From Alphaproteobacteria bacterium (GTDB taxonomy: Bacteria; Pseudomonadota; Alphaproteobacteria; RF32; CAG-239): a DNA stretch of 39,234 nucleotides. Below are positions 10,714 through 18,687 of the stretch, piece by piece. Each line of letters starts with the position of its first letter. Within the stretch, counting starts at the first letter, position 1. The stretch is from positions 1 to 39,234 of the forward strand of contig JAGBHO010000048.1 of assembly GCA_017935485.1 (NCBI GenBank), written 5' to 3'. The notes beneath the pieces are model-generated. The model was not told where the DNA came from, ran no database searches, and saw nothing but the letters and a program-made list of their open reading frames with translations. A program made the translations under genes and the position numbers.

Positions 10714-11400
10714 TTATTTAACCCACTCCACAGGTGTTTCAAGAGGATTGACATCTAATTTGTAATTTGTCCAAGGATTTATAATATACACACTTGGAAT
10801 ACCGATAACGATATTATAAATATCCTGAACAAGGCCAACCGGAATTGCCGCTATGCCATAACCAATATGTTTTCCTACTTTAATAAAATTTCCTTTTACT
10901 AAATATTTCGGAACAGCAACCATAGCTACAACGGATACTCCAATTCCTGCAACTGTATTATAAGGAAGAAGCATGTGCCAATGATTGCTTTCTCTTCTTC
11001 CAAACCATTCGTTGTGTCCTTCCGACCATAATTCGTTTGTATATTGTGGAGATAAGCGAAAAACAATATCTTGATATCCTGGGCGTTTTAGGCGCAATTC
11101 ATGCTCCTGAGAATCCCTTTTAACTCTTGCGGCGACAGGATGGTAACTTCCCCCTCTGTCACAATAATACATTGAACGTTTGCCATTGCACCAGACTTCA
11201 TGCCCTCGGCTTCTGACATTAACTAATTCAACTTCCTCTCCATCCAGAAATGCAGTCACACCATAAGGTTCTACAGAGTTTATTTCAATGTCAATTCCAT
11301 CAAGACGAACATCTGTATAGTCATAACTATAATATTTAGGCTGTAAAGCACACCCGCAAAGAAGAAAAAATATACAGCATATAAAAATCTGACGAACCAT
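10714..11400 (-). CDS. Unknown lipoprotein
   Basis: The 228-residue product starts MVRQIFICCIFFLLCGCALQ; the hydrophobic stretch followed by LCGC is a lipoprotein signal, with C17 as the likely lipidated cysteine. AGGA precedes the ATG. The part from about residue 45 to 115 is beta-rich with a pattern like PEGA domains (YGVTAFLDGEEVELVNVRS... LKRPGYQDIVFRLSP), which are found in surface lipoproteins. A later hydrophobic segment (AGIGVSVVAMVAVP) and another (IGYGIAAIPVGLVQDIYNIVIG) follow. Two Cys at about residues 71 and 80 (VWCNGKRSMYYCD) could form a disulfide. The PEGA link is tentative; the function is unknown. Confidence 0.75.
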   Translation of the reverse strand: MVRQIFICCIFFLLCGCALQPKYYSYDYTDVRLDGIDIEINSVEPYGVTAFLDGEEVELVNVRSRGHEVWCNGKRSMYYCDRGGSYHPVAARVKRDSQEHELRLKRPGYQDIVFRLSPQYTNELWSEGHNEWFGRRESNHWHMLLPYNTVAGIGVSVVAMVAVPKYLVKGNFIKVGKHIGYGIAAIPVGLVQDIYNIVIGIPSVYIINPWTNYKLDVNPLETPVEWVK

Positions 11401-11586
11401 CTGTAAGTCCTATAATGTTTGTAGAGAATAATATTATAGAAATAATAAATTATTTATTAAGTCGTGTAAAAAGTAAAAAAAACGTACAACTGGCGGAATT
11501 AACCGGGAAAAATGCGTTCAAAGCAAGTTGGTGAAATGTGAAAAGACGCAAGTTTTTGTTCGAAAAAGTCTGAAGCGAAGCAAAAT

Positions 11587-12924
11587 TTAATATTCGTGCG
11601 TTTGCTTCAGGTTTTTGTATTGGGACAGATTGAGCGCTTTTTTTGGGGTCTCGGCGGTTTTTAAAACAGGCGGCGTTTGCTGACCTGAATTTGAGGTGGA
11701 GGTATTCATTTTGTCTTTTCTTTTGCGCAATGCAAAAATTTTTAATTTTGCTATTTTTTCGGGGGCTATTTTTCCGGGGATTGCCTGGATATAGTCTTCA
11801 ACGGAACCAAAAAAGTTTTCCTGATAAGAATATTTTATGGCGTTGAATATACCTTCAGCATTGTAATCTATTTGCTGGTTTTCTTCATTGGTATGTTTTT
11901 TTATTTTTTGAAGATTGATTTGTCCGTAGTCAGAGCTTATTCTGTTGAAAATATGGCAAGCCAATTTTTGTTGCATTATTTTGTTATTGGGTTGGTAATT
12001 GCCGTTTTGTTTTTCAAAATCGGCAAGGGTTTGTTCTATGGTATGTCCGTTAATCAGACGCTGATTATACATATTATTTATCCAAGTTTGAGCTTCTTTG
12101 GAGGGATTTGTTGCTATAAATGCAACATAAGAGGAGGCCATAACAGCAGCTTCATCAATGCAGTCTGTTCCATAGCCGGTTTTAATATCTTGTTGTTCAA
12201 ACCATTTTTGAAATGCTGTTTTGCCATTTTCATCTTTTTTGAAGTAGAAGTCTATTTCCTTTTGTTGGTCTTCTGGAGTTAAGGATTTTGAGGTTATCAA
12301 GCCATTATCAAGGCCATTGTTCATTTGATTCCCGTGTGCGCATTCATGGGCGATAAGATTAACCATACAGTCACTGGTTATATTCATGAATTCTGTATTA
12401 AACTGCGGGTTTTCCTGAAAAGTATGTTCCAGTTGTTCTTTTATGGAAGAGTATTGTTCTGCGGCATTTTGCCAATCGCAAATTTTTGATGTGTCAATGT
12501 TGTTGTTTGCTGTCAGCTCGGTTGCAATCTTATTGCCGTTTTGTGCCATAAGTTTTAATGTGTCTATCGTAATGCCTTGAGTGGTTAATTCGCTAATGTA
12601 AACAGCATCTCGTGAGATTTCAGGCGTTGTTGGTTTTTCACTCACATTTCTATAGATGAAACTTTCTTTTGTGCAGTGTCCCAGTGGAGAAACGTTGGGT
12701 GTTGTATGTCCGATATAAATTTTTTCAAGATAAAAATGTTCGGGGTCAAATCTGTCAGGACGCTCATCTTTGTAATATCCGGCGCCTTCAAGTATCTTTT
12801 TACAGTAAGGGTGTTGTTCAATTTTTTCAACCGCCGTGTTTAGGATATTTTTAAAGATTTTATCATCAACTTCCCGTTGATTTAAAATTTTTTGCTGTTC
12901 AGAATTCCATAATCCTTTTTTCAT
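11587..12924 (-). CDS. Unknown protein with a zinc-metallopeptidase HExxH motif
   Basis: The start at ATG 12924 is preceded by AGAGGAA; a longer frame to 13008 only adds an AT-rich hydrophobic artefact. The 445-residue protein has no signal peptide. Residues 193-197 read HECAH inside a helix-like LIAHECAHGNQ, the zinc-binding HExxH pattern of zincin peptidases. About 60 residues later comes CIDEAAVMASSYVAF (E258), a plausible third metal ligand helix. The C-terminal 50 residues are polar and low in complexity (TSTSNSGQQTPPV), like a flexible tail. No precise peptidase family is recognised. It may be a toxin-like or housekeeping protease; no immunity or partner gene is evident beside it. Confidence 0.75.
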   Translation of the reverse strand: MKKGLWNSEQQKILNQREVDDKIFKNILNTAVEKIEQHPYCKKILEGAGYYKDERPDRFDPEHFYLEKIYIGHTTPNVSPLGHCTKESFIYRNVSEKPTTPEISRDAVYISELTTQGITIDTLKLMAQNGNKIATELTANNNIDTSKICDWQNAAEQYSSIKEQLEHTFQENPQFNTEFMNITSDCMVNLIAHECAHGNQMNNGLDNGLITSKSLTPEDQQKEIDFYFKKDENGKTAFQKWFEQQDIKTGYGTDCIDEAAVMASSYVAFIATNPSKEAQTWINNMYNQRLINGHTIEQTLADFEKQNGNYQPNNKIMQQKLACHIFNRISSDYGQINLQKIKKHTNEENQQIDYNAEGIFNAIKYSYQENFFGSVEDYIQAIPGKIAPEKIAKLKIFALRKRKDKMNTSTSNSGQQTPPVLKTAETPKKALNLSQYKNLKQTHEY

Positions 12925-13028
12925 GGCGATTTCCTCTTGCAGATATATCTTTATTAAATAATTATAATATAAAATGTGTAAATAGTATAGGAAATTTTTG
13001 AAAAGCACAATTTTGACGATGAGCTCCG

Positions 13029-13255
13029 TTTTTTATGGAGCGGGCAACGGGAATCTTGAGTTTGTTTTGTAACATTTGCGTCGTTGCGCTGTCGCTGCTT
13101 GCAAATTAACAAAACTGCACCGCTCGGAACGAAAACTAACGTTGGTTAGTTTTCTATCGCCTCGCGCCCTCTCGGGTTCGATTCACTCATTTATTCTTTC
13201 CATAAAAAAAATTCCCAGAAAAGGAAGTTTTTTTATGGAGCGGGCAACGAGAATC
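13029..13255. repeat. Direct repeat: tRNA-Gly 3' end and a partial copy 200 bp away
   Basis: The segment 13229-13255, which holds the last 20 bases of the tRNA-Gly gene (CCA end, acceptor strand and part of the T arm) plus flanking T, is repeated at 13029-13055 with 26 of 27 bases identical. The offset is exactly 200 bases. Between the copies is a 10-bp perfect hairpin (GAAAACTAAC 13131-13140 with GTTAGTTTTC 13145-13154). The arrangement looks like an attL/attR pair or the scar of a duplication, but no integrase or other mobile gene lies between the repeats. Confidence 0.75.
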
Positions 13256-13309
13256 GAACTCGCATTAAAAGCTTGGGAAGCTCTCGTTCTACCATTGAAC
13301 TATGCCCGC
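13236..13309 (-). tRNA. tRNA-Gly (anticodon CCC)
   Basis: The minus strand folds as a standard tRNA of 74 bases: acceptor GCGGGCA with TGCCCGC, D arm GTTC-AATGGTA-GAAC, anticodon arm AGAGC-TTCCCAA-GCTTT giving anticodon CCC, T arm CGAG-TTCGATT-CTCG, discriminator T and an encoded CCA. The D arm and anticodon arm are very like E. coli glyU. It reads GGG codons. Confidence 0.95.
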
Positions 13310-13320
13310 GGAGCAAGATA

Positions 13321-13348
13321 AAAATACACCTGTTCATTAAATAATCAA
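13321..13348 (-). promoter_or_regulatory. Candidate tRNA-Gly promoter
   Basis: On the minus strand TTGATT (13343-13348) and TATTTT (13321-13326) are 16 bases apart, and the -10 ends 11 bases before the tRNA 5' end, the usual placing for a stable-RNA promoter. Confidence 0.5.
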
Positions 13349-13426
13349 GCAAAATTTTTTATATGTTTGTAAAAAATGTAAAGGTCTGGGATTTGGCCCG
13401 AATAATGGCAGAATGAGTTTTTTTGC

Positions 13427-13455
13427 TTGCGAAAAGCCGGAAATCTTCTTATACT
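13427..13455 (+). promoter_or_regulatory. Candidate promoter for the methyltransferase gene
   Basis: TTGCGA (13427-13432) and TATACT (13450-13455) are separated by 17 bases. AAGGAGAG lies about 15 bases downstream, followed by ATG 13483, so the leader would be very short. Confidence 0.55.
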
Positions 13456-13482
13456 CCGGGCATTCTGCAAGGAGAGTGAATA

Positions 13483-14040
13483 ATGGAAGTTAACGAGCAG
13501 TATAAATTGCTGGGGCGCAGGGTGGAAGACTTGCGGCAAAAAGAAGATTTTTATCCGACACCACGATATGTGACACAGGCGCTGTTGGACAATTATGAGT
13601 TTTCGGGCAAAATATGGGAACCGGCCTGTGGCGACGGGCGGATGGCCGAAGTCTTAAAAGAAAAATATGCGGATGTTGAATGTTCTGATTTGATTGACCG
13701 CGGTTATGGTACTGCCAGTGTGGATTTTTTGCTTTCTGACAAAAAGGCGCCGAATATTATCACCAATCCGCCTTTTCAATTGGCTTATGAGTTTATCGTT
13801 CAGGGGCTGAAATCTGCTGAAAAGACTTTGGCGCTGCTGTTGCCGATCCGTTATCTGACCGGTAAAAAGCGGGCAAAGCTTTATGCGCAGTTTCCGCCGG
13901 CAAAAGTGATTGTGATTCCCAACAAGGTGGATTTTCTCGGTTTTGGCAAACCGGCTATGGAGTTTGCCTGGTTTATTTGGGAAAAGGGCAGGAAGACGGG
14001 TATTACCCAAATTGTTTGGGCGCAGGTAAAAAGTCGCTAG
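13483..14040 (+). CDS. Adenine-DNA-methyltransferase-like protein (orphan, phage type)
   Basis: The 185-residue protein has the core motifs of an amino-methyltransferase: YPTP (24-27), the SAM-binding loop EPACGDG (46-52), and the catalytic NPPF (95-98). Small single-domain proteins that begin with a DFYPTP segment are common in phages and prophages and are usually taken as N6-adenine methyltransferases. No target-recognition domain is evident and no restriction endonuclease lies beside it. AAGGAGAG precedes the start. It is followed by the histidine phosphatase gene, with 39 bases between stop and start, likely one transcript. NPPF can also occur in RNA or protein methyltransferases, so the substrate is uncertain. 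Confidence 0.75.
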   Translation: MEVNEQYKLLGRRVEDLRQKEDFYPTPRYVTQALLDNYEFSGKIWEPACGDGRMAEVLKEKYADVECSDLIDRGYGTASVDFLLSDKKAPNIITNPPFQLAYEFIVQGLKSAEKTLALLLPIRYLTGKKRAKLYAQFPPAKVIVIPNKVDFLGFGKPAMEFAWFIWEKGRKTGITQIVWAQVKSR

Positions 14041-14079
14041 AGGGCTGTCATGCTTGTTTTTGATGGGGAGATTGGAGAT

Positions 14080-14658
14080 ATGAGTAAGAAGTTTTATGTT
14101 TTTCGGCATGGGGAGACTGAGCTTAATCGTCAAAAGCGCTGGCAGGGGTCGGGAATGGATTATGAGTTGAATCCGGACGGATGCCGGCAGGCGGGAGAGC
14201 TTGCTCAAAAGCTGGCGGGAAAAAATTTGGAGATTATTTTTTCTTCGCCGTTGAAGCGGGCTTTGCAAACGGCTGAAGCCGTTGCGGCAGTGATGGATAT
14301 TCCGGTGATTGTCAACAAAGATTTGCGCGAATGTTTTTATGGCGAAGCTGAAGGGCAGTTGATTGCGGATTTGAAGAAAAATGTTCCTGAGATTGTCAAT
14401 AATTGGGCTCATCCTGATTTTTGGGATATTCGTTTTGCCGGCGGCGAAAGCAAAAAAGAAGCTTTGGAACGCGTTTTGAGGGTTTTTGACGGACTATGCC
14501 AAGAGAAATATGCTGTTATGGGAGTTGCAATTCATGGCGGAACAATGGCGGCTTTGTTAAACTATTTTGGTTATGCCTTTACACAGATTGCAAATTGTGC
14601 GGCTTTTTGTTTGTTGTATGAAGACGGGGATTGGCGGGTTGACGGTGAGCTGTTTTAG
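14080..14658 (+). CDS. Histidine phosphatase family protein (phosphoglycerate-mutase-like)
   Basis: The 192-residue product has the catalytic RHGE at residues 9-12 (YVFRHGETELN), the family segment FSSPLKRALQTAEAV, the acid-base-region segment LRECFYGEAEG, and a second histidine in AIHGGTMAALL. It probably removes phosphate from a small metabolite such as a sugar phosphate or a nucleotide-loop intermediate; the exact substrate cannot be read from the sequence. I chose ATG 14080 because GGGGAG is well spaced upstream and the frame then begins MSKKFYVFRHG; the ATG at 14050 would add ten residues. The gene ends at a strong terminator. Confidence 0.88.
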   Translation: MSKKFYVFRHGETELNRQKRWQGSGMDYELNPDGCRQAGELAQKLAGKNLEIIFSSPLKRALQTAEAVAAVMDIPVIVNKDLRECFYGEAEGQLIADLKKNVPEIVNNWAHPDFWDIRFAGGESKKEALERVLRVFDGLCQEKYAVMGVAIHGGTMAALLNYFGYAFTQIANCAAFCLLYEDGDWRVDGELF

Positions 14659-14664
14659 GCAAGA

Positions 14665-14692
14665 TTAAAGGCGGCACAAAGGCCGCCTTTAA
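14665..14692. terminator. Bidirectional terminator
   Basis: TAAAGGCGGC (14665-14674) pairs with GCCGCCTTTA (14682-14691). It lies between the convergent genes ending at 14658 and 14693. Confidence 0.88.
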
Positions 14693-15769
14693 TTAATAGA
14701 CAATTTTCAAAAGTTGGTTCATTTGCTGATGTTCTTCATATCTAATCTGAGCTTGTGCCAGGTTAAAGCTGTTCAGGCAGTTTTCGGATATCGGGCAGCT
14801 TTTTATTTTTCCCCAATAAAGGAGGTCTTCCACCATTTCCGTACAGGCTTTTTGTTTCAGACTTCTTGAGCCGTAGGCCATGGCAAGCTTTTCCGTTAAA
14901 GAACATATTTGGGTGATGTCGTCCTGTGTCACGGCGTCAAAATGCGAATAATACAGATATTCCAGCAACATTCGTAAGGGAAATTTTTCGTCTTGCGATA
15001 CGGTGATACAGTGCAGCGTTTCCCAGCTTTTTCCTCGGAAAACAAAGTTGAATCTTTGTGCCAGAGGAGAGAAAATCTCTTTAATATGTTCCGGATTTTC
15101 GTAAAGACTGCGCAACAGCGTATCTTTTGCTTCTGATTCAGGCATTGTGCAAATGTATTCCCACTGTTTGATGATGTCAAAATTGGCTTTGCTTTTAAGG
15201 GCTTCGGCCAAGGGTTCAATGTAACACGGTTTGTCTATATCGCAGACTTTGCCTTGTTCCCGCATGTTTTGCCAGATGTCAAAAACTTTATTCGGCAAAA
15301 TACGGCACAGAAATCCGAATATTTCGCCGGTATAGGCCCATAGCAGGTTTTGTTTGTGGGCATCGGTGATGACTTGATAACAAAAAGAAGCAACGGGGTT
15401 TGGGCGCTTTATCTGATGCTCAAAAATTGTTCGTACGGACAAAGCATAGAACATCCGGTGTTTCAGGCAGCTGCCCGGCAGATTTAGCAGTTTGAGCAAA
15501 GTTTCATATTTCTCATGTTCCAACAGGAGCAGAACGAACTTTTGAACCAGATTTTGGCTCTCACCGCTTGAAATAGCAAAAGAAATGTCATACAGCCGGC
15601 CGTCGAGTTCAATTGCACTGCTTTCGTGAGCAATTGTTTCCGGTTTCAGGTAGGCTTTTAACAAGCGCAGGCATAAATCATCACCTTTGCGCAGGCGGAT
15701 GATATTATGCATTTCTTTTAGCGTTTCCGTTAATTTCATATCCGCTTTTTTTGCTTGGCTGATAGCCAT
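14693..15769 (-). CDS. Unknown helical protein, downstream half of a same-frame ORF pair
   Basis: The 358-residue frame begins at ATG 15769, directly after the TAA (15772-15770) of the upstream ORF and in the same reading frame. It is predicted from composition to be almost all helical, with many Leu, Glu, Lys and Cys, and could be a HEAT- or TPR-like helical array; no family is recognised. There is no signal peptide. If it is a separate gene, the start may be ATG 15769 (AGGATG lies 11 bases upstream) or the in-frame ATG ten codons later (MKLTETLKEM). If the TAA is a mutation or is read through, both frames make one protein of about 507 residues. Confidence 0.65.
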   Translation of the reverse strand: MAISQAKKADMKLTETLKEMHNIIRLRKGDDLCLRLLKAYLKPETIAHESSAIELDGRLYDISFAISSGESQNLVQKFVLLLLEHEKYETLLKLLNLPGSCLKHRMFYALSVRTIFEHQIKRPNPVASFCYQVITDAHKQNLLWAYTGEIFGFLCRILPNKVFDIWQNMREQGKVCDIDKPCYIEPLAEALKSKANFDIIKQWEYICTMPESEAKDTLLRSLYENPEHIKEIFSPLAQRFNFVFRGKSWETLHCITVSQDEKFPLRMLLEYLYYSHFDAVTQDDITQICSLTEKLAMAYGSRSLKQKACTEMVEDLLYWGKIKSCPISENCLNSFNLAQAQIRYEEHQQMNQLLKIVY

Positions 15770-16216
15770 TTACAGCCAGACATCCTCATATTTGCCGATG
15801 ACTTTTTGTATTGAGGCCAAATGTAACAGCCGGCGGGCATAAGACATATTTCCGGCTTGGTCAAGCAGTTGTTCAACTGTATCCTGACAAACAGAAGCCG
15901 GAAACTCTTCCGCCCAACGAAACAACAGGTCAACGGCAAGCTTTTTATCTTTGAAATGCAAAAATTCATCGATAAATATTTTGGCGTTTTCCTTAGGAAT
16001 TTCATCATGCTGGAGTAATACGAGCAATGCGGCGTCAAACATCTCGCGGGGGGAGTAAACATTATATTTAAAATCGATTTCCGAGAGATCCAGCAATTTT
16101 TGCGGATTGTTTGTTAAAATGTCCAATGCAAAGCGGTACCAAGCTTTTTCGCGTAAGCGTCTGTCTGAATGGCGCAAGGCCTTAAGCATTACGGAACGTG
16201 TTAATTTTTCTTCCAT
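15770..16216 (-). CDS. Unknown helical protein, upstream half of a same-frame ORF pair
   Basis: The 148-residue frame starts MEEKLTRSVMLKALRHSD and has a helical-repeat look (KAWYRFALDILTNNP, DAALLVLLQHDEIP, LAVDLLFRWAEEFP). It ends EDVWL then TAA, and the next codon in the same frame is the ATG of 14693-15769. It has no signal peptide and no recognised family. A good promoter (16285-16313) lies upstream, just past the era stop, so this pair is a separate transcription unit from the era operon. The Shine-Dalgarno before ATG 16216 is weak. Confidence 0.65.
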   Translation of the reverse strand: MEEKLTRSVMLKALRHSDRRLREKAWYRFALDILTNNPQKLLDLSEIDFKYNVYSPREMFDAALLVLLQHDEIPKENAKIFIDEFLHFKDKKLAVDLLFRWAEEFPASVCQDTVEQLLDQAGNMSYARRLLHLASIQKVIGKYEDVWL

Positions 16217-16284
16217 ATTTTTGAAAATTTCAGGGGTTAATAAATCTTGATAATATTATGCTATAATAACTTGTTTAGGGCGTT

Positions 16285-16313
16285 TTTATAGCATGCTTCC
16301 CAAGGTTTGGCAA
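16285..16313 (-). promoter_or_regulatory. Promoter for the 16216-14693 pair
   Basis: On the minus strand TTGCCA (16308-16313) and TATAAA (16285-16290) are separated by exactly 17 bases. The -10 context CATGCTATAAAA is shared with the candidate nifJ promoter. Confidence 0.65.
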
Positions 16314-16321
16314 GAAATATT

Positions 16322-17248
16322 TCAGGCATTGAAATTGAGCTGAAGGTCTTTGTAGCGGGCGGGATCGTTAATCCAGTTTTCGCGTACTTTGACAAACAAA
16401 AACAAATGGACGCGGGTTTCCAACAGTTCTTCGATTTCTTTGCGCGCCATCTGCCCGATTTTTTTGATCATGGTGCCGCCTTTGCCGAGGACAATGATTT
16501 TTTGGTTGTCGCGTTCAACATAAATTGTTTGCTCACAACGGACGGAACCGTCATCGCGGCGATCCCATAATTCGGTTTCGACGGTCAGAGAATAGGGGAG
16601 TTCCTGATGAAGGCAGAGAAAAAGTTTTTCGCGGGTGATTTCAGCGGCCAGAATGCGCAGCGGCATGTCAGAAATCTGATCTTCCGGATAATACCATGGG
16701 CTGAGCGGCAGATTGTCAGCGAGGTAGTTGTAAAAGTCTTCCAGGTTTTTGCCGTTCTCTGCGGAAACAAAAAAGGTTTCTTTGAAGTTTCCTGCTTCGT
16801 TCAAAGCGGCGCTCAAGCCTAAAAGTTTGTCTTGGTGAACAAGATCGATTTTATTAATCAGGAGAAGGGCTTCTTTTTTGTTTTTATTCAGTTTGCTGAT
16901 AATGGCGCGGGTTTCGTCATCAAAACCGCGTTTGGCGTCAACGACCAATACGGTGATGTCGGCATCGCCGGCGCCGTCCCAAGAGGAGGCAACCATTGCA
17001 CGGTCAAGCCTGCGTTTGGGTTTGAAGATTCCAGGCGTATCGATAAAGATAATTTGGGTATTTTTCCAGATGCCGATGCCTTTGACCAAAGAGCGCGTGG
17101 TTTGAACCTTCGGCGAAACGATAGTGACTTTGGAACCGACAAAGTCGTTGGTTATGGTTGATTTTCCGGCATTCGGCGCACCAATCAGCGCGACAAATCC
17201 GCAACGGGACGGCAAATCTTTGTCTGTTGTGCGATTGTCTTCCGTCAT
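16322..17248 (-). CDS. era: GTPase Era
   Basis: This 308-residue GTPase binds the 3' end of 16S rRNA and helps mature the 30S subunit. The G motifs are all visible: GAPNAGKS (23-30), DTPG (70-73) and NKID (132-135), and the SAEN of G5 follows. The C-terminal KH RNA-binding domain carries the VLGKGGTMIKKIG signature near residue 257. The gene starts one base after the rnc stop, so it is almost certainly cotranslated with rnc, which is the usual bacterial arrangement. Its end lies beside the promoter of the next transcription unit. Confidence 0.97.
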   Translation of the reverse strand: MTEDNRTTDKDLPSRCGFVALIGAPNAGKSTITNDFVGSKVTIVSPKVQTTRSLVKGIGIWKNTQIIFIDTPGIFKPKRRLDRAMVASSWDGAGDADITVLVVDAKRGFDDETRAIISKLNKNKKEALLLINKIDLVHQDKLLGLSAALNEAGNFKETFFVSAENGKNLEDFYNYLADNLPLSPWYYPEDQISDMPLRILAAEITREKLFLCLHQELPYSLTVETELWDRRDDGSVRCEQTIYVERDNQKIIVLGKGGTMIKKIGQMARKEIEELLETRVHLFLFVKVRENWINDPARYKDLQLNFNA

Positions 17249-17249
17249 T

Positions 17250-17900
17250 TTATTTCAGCCTTTCCAGCATTTGGGCGGCTGCGGCCTGCTGCGCTAATTT
17301 TTTGTTGCGGCCGGTGCCGACGGCCGGCGGCAGTTTGCCGATTTTGACGGCAATGTGAAATACCGGCTCATGTTCGGAGCCTTCACGGCTCAGCACAACA
17401 TATTCCGGCAGCGGAAAGCCTTTGCTGTGAGCGACTTCCTGTAATTTGGTTTTTGAATCCTTTGGCGGTTCAACGTTTTTATCGATCAGTTCTTTCCAGT
17501 GGGTGTCAACAAAGCTGATGGCTTCTTCATCTCCGGCATCTATAAAAATGGCACCGATAACGGCTTCGCAAACGTCGCACAATACGTTTTCGTTGCTGCG
17601 GATATCTTCATTGGCAACAATCATAAATTTGTCAAGATGAAGTGTCTGAGCCATTTGGGCAACGGTTTCTTTGCAGACGAGGCCGACAAAACGTTGTGAC
17701 AGGCTTCCCTCCGGTTCATTGGGAAAAATTTTGTAGAGAAGGGCGGCAATGCTCAGTCCCAAGACCCGATCTCCCAGAAATTCCAGCCGTTCATAGTTTT
17801 TGGCCACATCTGTCGTATGGCTGCTGTGGGTTAAAGCCTGACGCAGCAGTTGCGGATTTTTGAAATGGTATTTTAGTATGTCTTGTAAATCTTCAAGCAT
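17250..17900 (-). CDS. rnc: Ribonuclease III
   Basis: The 216-residue enzyme cleaves double-stranded RNA in rRNA processing and mRNA turnover. The signature ERLEFLGDRVLGL spans residues 37-49 (E40 and D44 in the active site), and the second acidic pair is D109 and E112 (CDVCEAVIGAIF). A double-stranded-RNA-binding domain occupies about residues 150-216 (KTKLQEVAHSKGFPLPEYVV, then KKLAQQAAAAQMLERLK). Two bases separate its start from the lepB stop and one base separates its stop from era. Confidence 0.97.
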   Translation of the reverse strand: MLEDLQDILKYHFKNPQLLRQALTHSSHTTDVAKNYERLEFLGDRVLGLSIAALLYKIFPNEPEGSLSQRFVGLVCKETVAQMAQTLHLDKFMIVANEDIRSNENVLCDVCEAVIGAIFIDAGDEEAISFVDTHWKELIDKNVEPPKDSKTKLQEVAHSKGFPLPEYVVLSREGSEHEPVFHIAVKIGKLPPAVGTGRNKKLAQQAAAAQMLERLK

Positions 17901-17902
17901 GA

Positions 17903-18634
17903 TTATTGTATTTTCTTAAACATTCTTTCAAAGCGGATTTTCTTTGTCCAGGCCCAGGGTTTGTACCAGGCGTCGTCTGTGTTGTGGGAGAAAAACAGCC
18001 AGCGGGCTTTGCCGACCAGATTTTCAAACGGAACAAACCCGACGCTCAGGCGGCTGTCATCAGAACGGTCGCGGTTGTCGCCCATGACAAAATAGCTGTT
18101 TTCCGGAACGGTGACCTCGACCATGTTGTCAACAAGTTCTTGTTGGTCGGAAATCTCAAGAATATTGTGTTTGACGCCGTTTGGCAGGGTTTCGACATAT
18201 TGGGTATAGCGTTCGCCGTTACCGAATTTGTCGCGGATGACAAAGTCTTCAATCTGTTGGCGGTCAACGTTTTTGCCGTTGATGTATAAAATACCGTCCT
18301 GCATTTTGATTTTGTCTCCGGGCAGGCCGATGATGCGTTTGATGAAGTCGGTTTTGTTGTCCTGCGGAAATTTGAAAACGACAACATCACCGCGCTGCGG
18401 CGTGTCTGCCCAGATACGGCCGTTAAAAAGCGGCAGACTGAACGGGAAGGAATGTTTGGAATAGCCGTAGGTGTATTTTGAAACAAAAAGATAATCGCCG
18501 ACATGTAAGGTCGGGTACATTGAACCGGACGGGATTTTGAACGGTTCAAACAAAAATGTACGGATTACTATTGCAATCAAAATGGCATAAATAATTGTTT
18601 TTATTGTATCTAAAATGCTTTCGTCTTTTTCCAT
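17903..18634 (-). CDS. lepB: Signal peptidase I
   Basis: The 243-residue membrane protease removes signal peptides from exported proteins. One N-terminal membrane segment (TIIYAILIAIVIRTFLF) precedes the catalytic serine S38 (PSGSMYPTL). The catalytic lysine is K99 (DFIKRIIGLPGD), and the conserved MGDNRDRSDDSR motif follows. ATG 18634 is chosen; a TTG two codons earlier (18640) is also possible and is closer to AGGAAAG. A candidate promoter with a palindrome lies upstream at 18688-18715, so lepB, rnc and era can be expressed apart from the genes before them. Confidence 0.96.
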   Translation of the reverse strand: MEKDESILDTIKTIIYAILIAIVIRTFLFEPFKIPSGSMYPTLHVGDYLFVSKYTYGYSKHSFPFSLPLFNGRIWADTPQRGDVVVFKFPQDNKTDFIKRIIGLPGDKIKMQDGILYINGKNVDRQQIEDFVIRDKFGNGERYTQYVETLPNGVKHNILEISDQQELVDNMVEVTVPENSYFVMGDNRDRSDDSRLSVGFVPFENLVGKARWLFFSHNTDDAWYKPWAWTKKIRFERMFKKIQ

Positions 18635-18687
18635 AACCAATTTCTTTCCTGAGCTGCCGTGCGGAATTCTTTTAACAAATCTGATAT

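Noticed and set aside
13029..13228. Second full tRNA gene
   Set aside because: Only the 3' end is copied; the D arm and anticodon arm are missing. A GGGTTCGATTC at 13174-13184 looks like a T loop but has no pairing arms.
13076..13321. Open frame on the plus strand ending in ERATRIELALKAWEA
   Set aside because: The end of the frame is the reverse complement of the tRNA-Gly gene, a well-known source of false proteins. It has no ribosome site.
14693..16216. TAA reassigned to a sense codon in this organism
   Set aside because: TAA ends many clear genes in the window (for example nifJ, rnc, rpoZ and the Sua5 gene), so a genome-wide change of code is excluded.
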